Positions 59,587-64,000 of a stretch of 64,000 bases of DNA are shown here, one piece after another; the first letter of the stretch is position 1; each line of letters opens with the position of its first letter. The notes beneath the pieces are model-generated. The model was not told the DNA's origin. It made no database searches and worked only from the letters and a program-made list of their open reading frames with translations. The stretch spans positions 310,001 to 374,000 of the forward strand of contig JAEXHI010000024.1 in assembly GCA_023450085.1 (NCBI GenBank), in the 5' to 3' direction. The stretch is from Bacteroidota bacterium (GTDB lineage: Bacteria; Bacteroidota; Bacteroidia; Sphingobacteriales; Sphingobacteriaceae). A program made the translations under genes and the position numbers.

Positions 59587-59644
59587 CTGAGCTTGTCGAA
59601 GGAATTCTTTTCTAATTTTACAGGAAAGTCTTCGACAAGCTCAG
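59587..59644. repeat. Perfect hairpin repeat of the GAGCTTGTCGAAG type
   Basis: CTGAGCTTGTCGAAG (59587-59601) and CTTCGACAAGCTCAG (59630-59644) form a 15-bp perfect stem between ilvC and leuC. The same core occurs as GAGCCTGTCGAAG in the element at 57769. It is not followed by a T-run. Confidence 0.75.
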
Positions 59645-59679
59645 ACTGACAAACTAACTAAAAAATAATTTATAAAAAG

Positions 59680-61086
59680 ATGGCGAAAACATTAGTAGAA
59701 AAAATATGGGATGCACATGTGGTGAAACGCGAAGAGGGCTTTCCTGATATTTTGTACATTGATACGCATTTAATTCACGAGGTTACTTCGCCTCAGGCTT
59801 TTGATGGCTTGAGAAAACGTGGCATCGGACTTTTCCGTCCGAAACAAACCGTAGCGACTGCCGACCATAACGTACCTACTTTAAATCAGCATTTACCAAT
59901 CAAGGAAGAGCTTTCGAGATATCAGGTAGACATGTTGACTAAAAACTGTGCAGAGTTTGGTGTAGAGCTTTATGGCTTGGGCCATCCTTTCCAAGGAATT
60001 GTACACGTAATTGGCCCTGAACTGGGCATTACCCTACCAGGTAAAACCATGGTTTGCGGAGATAGTCATACTTCAACCCACGGTGCTTTTGGCGCCATTG
60101 CTTTTGGTATTGGCACCTCGCAGGTGGAGCAGGTTTTTGCAACACAATGTTTGCAACAATCGAAACCTAAAACCATGAAAATTGAGGTAAATGGTGAGCT
60201 GAGAAAAGGTGTTGGTGCAAAAGACATTATCCTTTACATCATCTCTAAAATTTCTGCTGCTGGCGGTACTGGTTACTTCGTAGAATTTGCAGGTTCGGCC
60301 ATTCGTTCATTAAGCATGGAAGCTCGTATGACAGTTTGTAATATGAGTATTGAAATGGGTGCCCGCGGAGGTTTAATTGCGCCAGACGAAACTACTTTCG
60401 AATATGTAAAGGGCAGAAAATTTGCCCCAGCAGGTGAAGAATGGGATAAAGCTTTGGCTTACTGGAAAACTTTGTACAGTGATGAGGATGCTACATTTGA
60501 CGCCGTATTAACTTACGATGCCGCAGATATTGCACCAATGATTACCTACGGCACCAACCCAGGAATGGGCATTGGTATTGCCGAACATATTCCTGCAACC
60601 AGTGCACAGCCCGAAACAGAACAAGTTTCTTACAAAAAGGCCTTAGATTATATGGGCTTTGCCGATGACGAAAGTTTGTTGGGCAAACCTGTAGATTATG
60701 TTTTCATTGGAAGCTGTACCAACTCACGTATTGAGGATTTACGTGCCGTGGCCGAATTTGTAAAAGGCAAACAGAAAGCGGATAACGTTGAAGTTTGGAT
60801 TGTTCCAGGTTCTAAACAAGTAGAAGCACAAGCCATTGCAGAAGGTTTGGATAAAGTTTTTGAAGCATCAGGTTTTCAATTACGTGAACCAGGTTGCTCA
60901 GCTTGTTTGGGAATGAACGAAGATAAAATTCCAGCGGGAAAATATTGCGTTTCTACTTCGAACAGAAACTTCGAAGGCCGTCAGGGACCAAACGCAAGAA
61001 CCATGCTGGCAAGTCCTTTAACAGCGGCAGCAGCAGCGGTTACAGGTAAAATTACAGATGTAAGGGAGTTGTTGGAAGAAGTTTAA
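59680..61086 (+). CDS. leuC: 3-isopropylmalate dehydratase large subunit
   Basis: This aconitase-family enzyme interconverts 2- and 3-isopropylmalate in leucine synthesis. The 468-residue protein has the substrate and cluster motifs: VCGDSHTSTHGAFGAIAFGIG near residue 125 (in two parts), cluster cysteines in FIGSCTNSRIEDL and PGCSACLGMNED, and the C-terminal STSNRNFEGRQGPNARTML. Its partner leuD lies 1.5 kb downstream, with an ABM-domain gene and a methyltransferase between, an uncommon interruption. Confidence 0.96.
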   Translation: MAKTLVEKIWDAHVVKREEGFPDILYIDTHLIHEVTSPQAFDGLRKRGIGLFRPKQTVATADHNVPTLNQHLPIKEELSRYQVDMLTKNCAEFGVELYGLGHPFQGIVHVIGPELGITLPGKTMVCGDSHTSTHGAFGAIAFGIGTSQVEQVFATQCLQQSKPKTMKIEVNGELRKGVGAKDIILYIISKISAAGGTGYFVEFAGSAIRSLSMEARMTVCNMSIEMGARGGLIAPDETTFEYVKGRKFAPAGEEWDKALAYWKTLYSDEDATFDAVLTYDAADIAPMITYGTNPGMGIGIAEHIPATSAQPETEQVSYKKALDYMGFADDESLLGKPVDYVFIGSCTNSRIEDLRAVAEFVKGKQKADNVEVWIVPGSKQVEAQAIAEGLDKVFEASGFQLREPGCSACLGMNEDKIPAGKYCVSTSNRNFEGRQGPNARTMLASPLTAAAAAVTGKITDVRELLEEV

Positions 61087-61095
61087 ATAGGACTT

Positions 61096-61157
61096 GTCAT
61101 GCTGACGAAGGAAGCATCTGTGACCTATGAAACAGATTCTTCGTACCTCGCAATGAC
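61096..61157. repeat. Hairpin repeat of the GTCATGCTGACGAAGG type, copy 1
   Basis: A 62-bp imperfect hairpin from GTCATGCTGACGAAGGAAGC to TTCGTACCTCGCAATGAC, lying just after leuC. It shares two long strings (GTCATGCTGACGAAGGAAGC and CCTATGAAACAGATTCTTCG) with the copy at 62536. Confidence 0.75.
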
Positions 61158-61203
61158 GAAACTAAAAAACTAACCAACGAAACAACCAACCAACAAGAAC
61201 AAT

Positions 61204-61497
61204 ATGATTTTAGAAGTTGCCATATTAAACGTAATCCCCAACCTAACTGCCGAATTTGAAGCAGCTTTTGCTAAGGCTCAACAAATTATTGCAGGCATGG
61301 AAGGTTATGTTTCGCATCAACTTCAAAAGTGCATCGAAGAACCTGCCAAGTACATCCTATTGGTAAACTGGACAGATTTAGAAGCACACACGGTTGGATT
61401 TAGAGGTTCTCCCGAATATCAGGAATGGAAAGCTTTGCTGCATCATTTTTATGATCCTTTTCCTACAGTGGAACACTTTGAAAAAGTGAAAAGTTAA
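61204..61497 (+). CDS. Antibiotic biosynthesis monooxygenase (ABM) domain protein
   Basis: A 97-residue single-domain protein with the dimeric alpha-beta barrel (ABM) fold: MILEVAILNVIPNLTAEFEA for strand and helix 1, AGMEGYVSHQLQKCIEEPAKY for the middle strands and LLVNWTDLEAHTVGFRGSPEYQEW for the last ones, each as family-typical blocks. Such proteins act as small monooxygenases, heme-handling proteins or simple stress enzymes. Its role between leuC and leuD is not known; no cofactor residue can be assigned. Confidence 0.8.
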   Translation: MILEVAILNVIPNLTAEFEAAFAKAQQIIAGMEGYVSHQLQKCIEEPAKYILLVNWTDLEAHTVGFRGSPEYQEWKALLHHFYDPFPTVEHFEKVKS

Positions 61498-61734
61498 AAG
61501 TAGAAAGTTGAGCGTAGCGAAACTCCGATTTTTCGGGATAGAAAGACCAAAGCTGAAATATTAAAATAGTGGAATTATAACTTAAATGCCCTTAGGTGTC
61601 TAAGGTGATAAAAAAGAAAAATTAAAATCGATATAATCACAAAGTCAGTACAGCAAAACCAAAGGAATAAAGGAACAAAGATTAAGGAGTAAAGACCAAA
61701 AAACTAAAAACAAAACAACTAAAAAACCAGCAAT

Positions 61735-62496
61735 ATGCCAGAAATACATTGGGACAGCAAGCTTTACAACGAACAACATCGTTTCGTATCTGATTACGGA
61801 GCAGATGTTTTGCAGTGGCTTGACGCAAAAGAGGGAGAAAACATTTTAGACGTGGGTTGCGGTACCGGTGATTTAGCCGCTAAAATTCAAGAGGCTGGAG
61901 CAACTGTTTTGGGAGTTGATGCTTCTGCAGAAATGGTTGAACTGGCCAAACAAACCTACCCTAACATTTCATTTGAGCAAAAAGATGCCGCTCAGTTAGA
62001 TTATAGTCGTGAGTTTGATGCCGTATTTAGCAACGCTACTTTCCATTGGATAGAAAACCAAAGAGGACTATTACGTGGCATTTATAAAAGCTTGAAACAC
62101 GGTGGACGTTTAGTGGCCGAATTTGGTGGTAAAGGAAATATCAAATCTATTGTTGACGCGATTGAAAATGCCGCCAAACAATTGCATTTAGAACACAGAA
62201 TTATTTCAAACTTCTGGTTTTTCCCTTCAATTAGTCATTATGCAACGCTGTTAGAATCTGCGGGTTTCGAAACGGAACAAATGTGGCTATTTGACAGACC
62301 AACAAAATTGGTGGGCGAAGATGGCATGTTGAAATGGATTAATCAGTTTGCACAGCATGCCTTTGTAAACCTGAACGAGGAAGAAGCCAAAGCAGTAACA
62401 GATTCAGCAGTAAGCATCCTAAAGCCTAACTATTTTAAAGATGGGGAGTGGACCGCAGACTATAAAAGATTAAGGATAAAAGCTTCTAAAAGATAA
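61735..62496 (+). CDS. SAM-dependent methyltransferase, trans-aconitate methyltransferase-like
   Basis: A 253-residue class I methyltransferase. Motif I is ILDVGCGTGDLAAKI near residue 40, followed by TVLGVDASAEMVELAKQTYP, the acidic FDAVFSNATFHWIENQRGLL and HGGRLVAEFGGKGNI. FHWIEN and the overall layout match Tam, which methylates trans-aconitate. Yeast Tmt1 methylates both trans-aconitate and 3-isopropylmalate, so the position between leuC and leuD suggests action on a side product of the isopropylmalate isomerase. This is an inference; the 237-bp upstream spacer is purine-rich filler without a clear promoter. Confidence 0.78.
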   Translation: MPEIHWDSKLYNEQHRFVSDYGADVLQWLDAKEGENILDVGCGTGDLAAKIQEAGATVLGVDASAEMVELAKQTYPNISFEQKDAAQLDYSREFDAVFSNATFHWIENQRGLLRGIYKSLKHGGRLVAEFGGKGNIKSIVDAIENAAKQLHLEHRIISNFWFFPSISHYATLLESAGFETEQMWLFDRPTKLVGEDGMLKWINQFAQHAFVNLNEEEAKAVTDSAVSILKPNYFKDGEWTADYKRLRIKASKR

Positions 62497-62535
62497 AAGA
62501 ACAAAGAGTAAGGAACAAAGACATAAACATATGCT

Positions 62536-62600
62536 GTCATGCTGACGAAGGAAGCATCTGCAGCCTATGAAACAGATTCTTCGCTATACTCAGAATGACA
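62536..62600. repeat. Hairpin repeat of the GTCATGCTGACGAAGG type, copy 2
   Basis: Nearly identical over most of its length to the copy at 61096, but ending CTCAGAATGACA, so the closing arm is GTCAT/ATGAC. Its last bases include an in-frame ATG (62595) upstream of leuD, which matters for start choice. Confidence 0.75.
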
Positions 62601-62612
62601 GAAAAAGAAAAA

Positions 62613-63212
62613 ATGAAAAAATTTGAAAAATTAAGCTCATCGGTAGTACCCTTGTCGATTGAGAATATAGATACCGACCAAATTATTCCAGCAAGGTTTT
62701 TAAAAGCCACTACCCGTGAAGGCTTTGGCGAAAACCTTTTCCGCGATTGGCGCTACAATAGTGACAATACCCCTAAAGCAGATTTCGTGTTAAACGACCC
62801 TACTTACAGTGGTAAGGTATTGGTTGCTGGCAAAAACTTCGGTTGTGGTAGTAGCCGCGAGCATGCTGCTTGGGCCATTCAAGATGCAGGCTTTGATGTG
62901 GTAATCAGCAGTTTCTTTGCCGACATTTTTAAAGGCAATGCACTAAACAATGGACTATTGCCAATTCAAGTAAGCGAGGGATTTTTAGCTGCAATTTTTG
63001 CACAAGTGGCTAAAGATGCCAAGTCGGCATTAACCGTAAACTTAGAAGAGCAAACGGTAACCATTGATGCAACGGGTGCTAAAGAAAGTTTCGAAATCAA
63101 TCCATACAAAAAATCTTGTTTAATTAACGGATACGATGACATCGATTTTGTTCGCAGTCAAACAGATTTAATTGAAGAATTTGAAGAAAACAAGGTTTTT
63201 AAGTTTTACTAA
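62613..63212 (+). CDS. leuD: 3-isopropylmalate dehydratase small subunit
   Basis: The small subunit of the isopropylmalate isomerase supplies the swivel domain. It has the signatures IENIDTDQIIPARFLK near residue 17, LVAGKNFGCGSSREHAAWAIQDAG in the middle (two adjacent blocks) and ISSFFADIFKGNALNNGLLPI. From the ATG at 62613 (MKKFEKLSSSVVPLS) the length is 199 residues. An in-frame ATG at 62595 would add six residues but is formed by the end of a repeat, so 62613 is preferred. Confidence 0.94.
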   Translation: MKKFEKLSSSVVPLSIENIDTDQIIPARFLKATTREGFGENLFRDWRYNSDNTPKADFVLNDPTYSGKVLVAGKNFGCGSSREHAAWAIQDAGFDVVISSFFADIFKGNALNNGLLPIQVSEGFLAAIFAQVAKDAKSALTVNLEEQTVTIDATGAKESFEINPYKKSCLINGYDDIDFVRSQTDLIEEFEENKVFKFY

Positions 63213-63293
63213 TCACAAAACATAAGGTTAAAGCCAATCGCGACATTATAACAAGCTTTTGACTTTTTACTTTACACTTTTGACTTTAACAAA

Positions 63294-64000
63294 ATGAGTA
63301 ATCCAATAGTTCAAATCTCCAATTTCAGTTTAAAATACGGCAATAAAACCGTGTTAACAGACTTGGATTGGACTATCTCTGAAGGAGAAAACTGGTTGTT
63401 GACTGGCATTAGCGGCAGCGGCAAAACAGCCTTGTTGAAAGCCATTGCAGGCATAGAAAAAAGCACCGAAGAGATTGTCGTCAGTTTTGATGAACAAAGC
63501 AGTGCTAGGCCCGTCTGTCAATACATTGCACAATGGTATCAATTTAAAAATGTAGAAGGCGTAGCCAATTTCTACTACCAACAACGCTACAACGCACAAC
63601 AAGTTCAGGACACCTTAACCGTGAATGCCGAATTGGTCCATTACGCTAAGGAAAATCATTTGAACTTGGCCCAAGCAGAACCTATCTTAGAAGCACTTGG
63701 TTTTGCCCCTCTTAAAAATGCACAGCTGATCGAACTATCGAGTGGCGAACACAAAAAGCTGCAACTAGTAAAAGCCTTATTGTTAAAACCGCAGCTGCTG
63801 TTACTAGACCAACCTTACACTGGTTTAGACATCCAGTCCCGTCAAAATCTGAATAACTTATTAGATAGATTAACCAACAATGGTGTACAAATCATCTTGA
63901 TCAGTAATGAAACCGAAATCCCTGCTTGTATTAATAGGTATGGAGAAATCATTGATGGACAACTGGAAGAGCATTTCACTTTTTGTACCAGAAACGAAAT
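63294..64000 (+). CDS. ABC ATPase, ModF/PhrA-like, partial
   Basis: The first 235 codons of an ABC ATPase; the gene runs off the right edge. Walker A is GISGSGKT at residues 38-45, the signature is ELSSGEHKKLQL and Walker B is LLLLDQPYTGLD. In Walker B the usual catalytic Glu is replaced by Gln. The short domain with INRYGEIIDGQLEE and continued open frame fits the first half of ModF-type proteins with two ABC domains and no membrane part. It lies 81 bp after leuD with a T-rich spacer, and need not be functionally linked to leucine synthesis. Confidence 0.78.
   Translation, partial: MSNPIVQISNFSLKYGNKTVLTDLDWTISEGENWLLTGISGSGKTALLKAIAGIEKSTEEIVVSFDEQSSARPVCQYIAQWYQFKNVEGVANFYYQQRYNAQQVQDTLTVNAELVHYAKENHLNLAQAEPILEALGFAPLKNAQLIELSSGEHKKLQLVKALLLKPQLLLLDQPYTGLDIQSRQNLNNLLDRLTNNGVQIILISNETEIPACINRYGEIIDGQLEEHFTFCTRNE

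Noticed and set aside
59587..59644. Intrinsic terminator of ilvC
   Set aside because: The stem is perfect but no T-run follows on either strand, and the same core recurs as a dispersed repeat.

Overview
The window looks like chromosomal DNA of a Bacteroidota member, most likely a Sphingobacteriaceae (Pedobacter-like) species. The grounds are an A+T-rich composition, several promoters with the Bacteroidota -7 element TAnnTTTG, few recognisable Shine-Dalgarno sites, an atpD-atpC pair carrying a very short epsilon subunit, a short exosortase, and hairpin repeats of the GTCATTGCGAG / GCTTGTCGAAG type between genes. The genus is an inference from style and gene content; no 16S rRNA is present.

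Layout. 1-790 (minus) is the start of the division/cell-wall cluster (mraZ, partial rsmH), preceded by five 10-bp-phased MraZ-type boxes. 1000-3616 (minus) is a glycolytic operon gap, GNAT acetyltransferase, pgk. 3713-5700 (minus) holds a family-2 glycosyltransferase and a WecA/TagO-type lipid-carrier transferase, divergent from a 24-kb plus-strand polysaccharide locus (5965-30335): Wza-like lipoprotein, Wzc-like tyrosine kinase, NusG/UpxY-like antiterminator, asparagine synthase, Wzm/Wzt ABC exporter, many glycosyltransferases, two acyltransferase families plus a PglD-like one, a sugar aminotransferase and a Wzy-like polymerase. From about 14.4 kb the locus becomes visibly more A+T-rich, several genes use TTG starts, and almost all genes overlap or abut.

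30447-38803 (plus) holds an M3 oligopeptidase, an APC permease and an exosortase cassette (GT4, GT2, exosortase-like protein, carbamoyltransferase). 38882-45657 (minus) holds obgE, adk, a serine hydrolase behind a membrane AraC-type regulator, tRNA-Arg(ACG), a peroxiredoxin and a dTDP-rhamnose-reductase-like SDR. 45939-48584 (plus) is a small unrecognised envelope cluster: a lipoprotein, a predicted outer-membrane protein, and a third gene broken by two compensating frameshifts. Then follow atpD-atpC, two small genes, and the branched-chain amino acid block ilvE, ilvD-ilvB-ilvN-ilvC, leuC, an ABM-domain gene, a Tam-like methyltransferase, leuD, and a partial ABC ATPase.

The most notable signals are two separate transcription attenuators in the ilv block, found by direct reading. 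Upstream of ilvE (52188-52348) and of ilvD (53304-53428) there is a short leader peptide packed with Ile/Leu/Val codons, then a terminator hairpin with a T-run, and a competing antiterminator pairing whose 5' arm overlaps the end of the leader frame. Other leads are the exosortase cassette with no visible substrate, the hybrid export architecture of the polysaccharide locus, the possible antitermination site downstream of the NusG-like gene, and a Tam-like methyltransferase between leuC and leuD.
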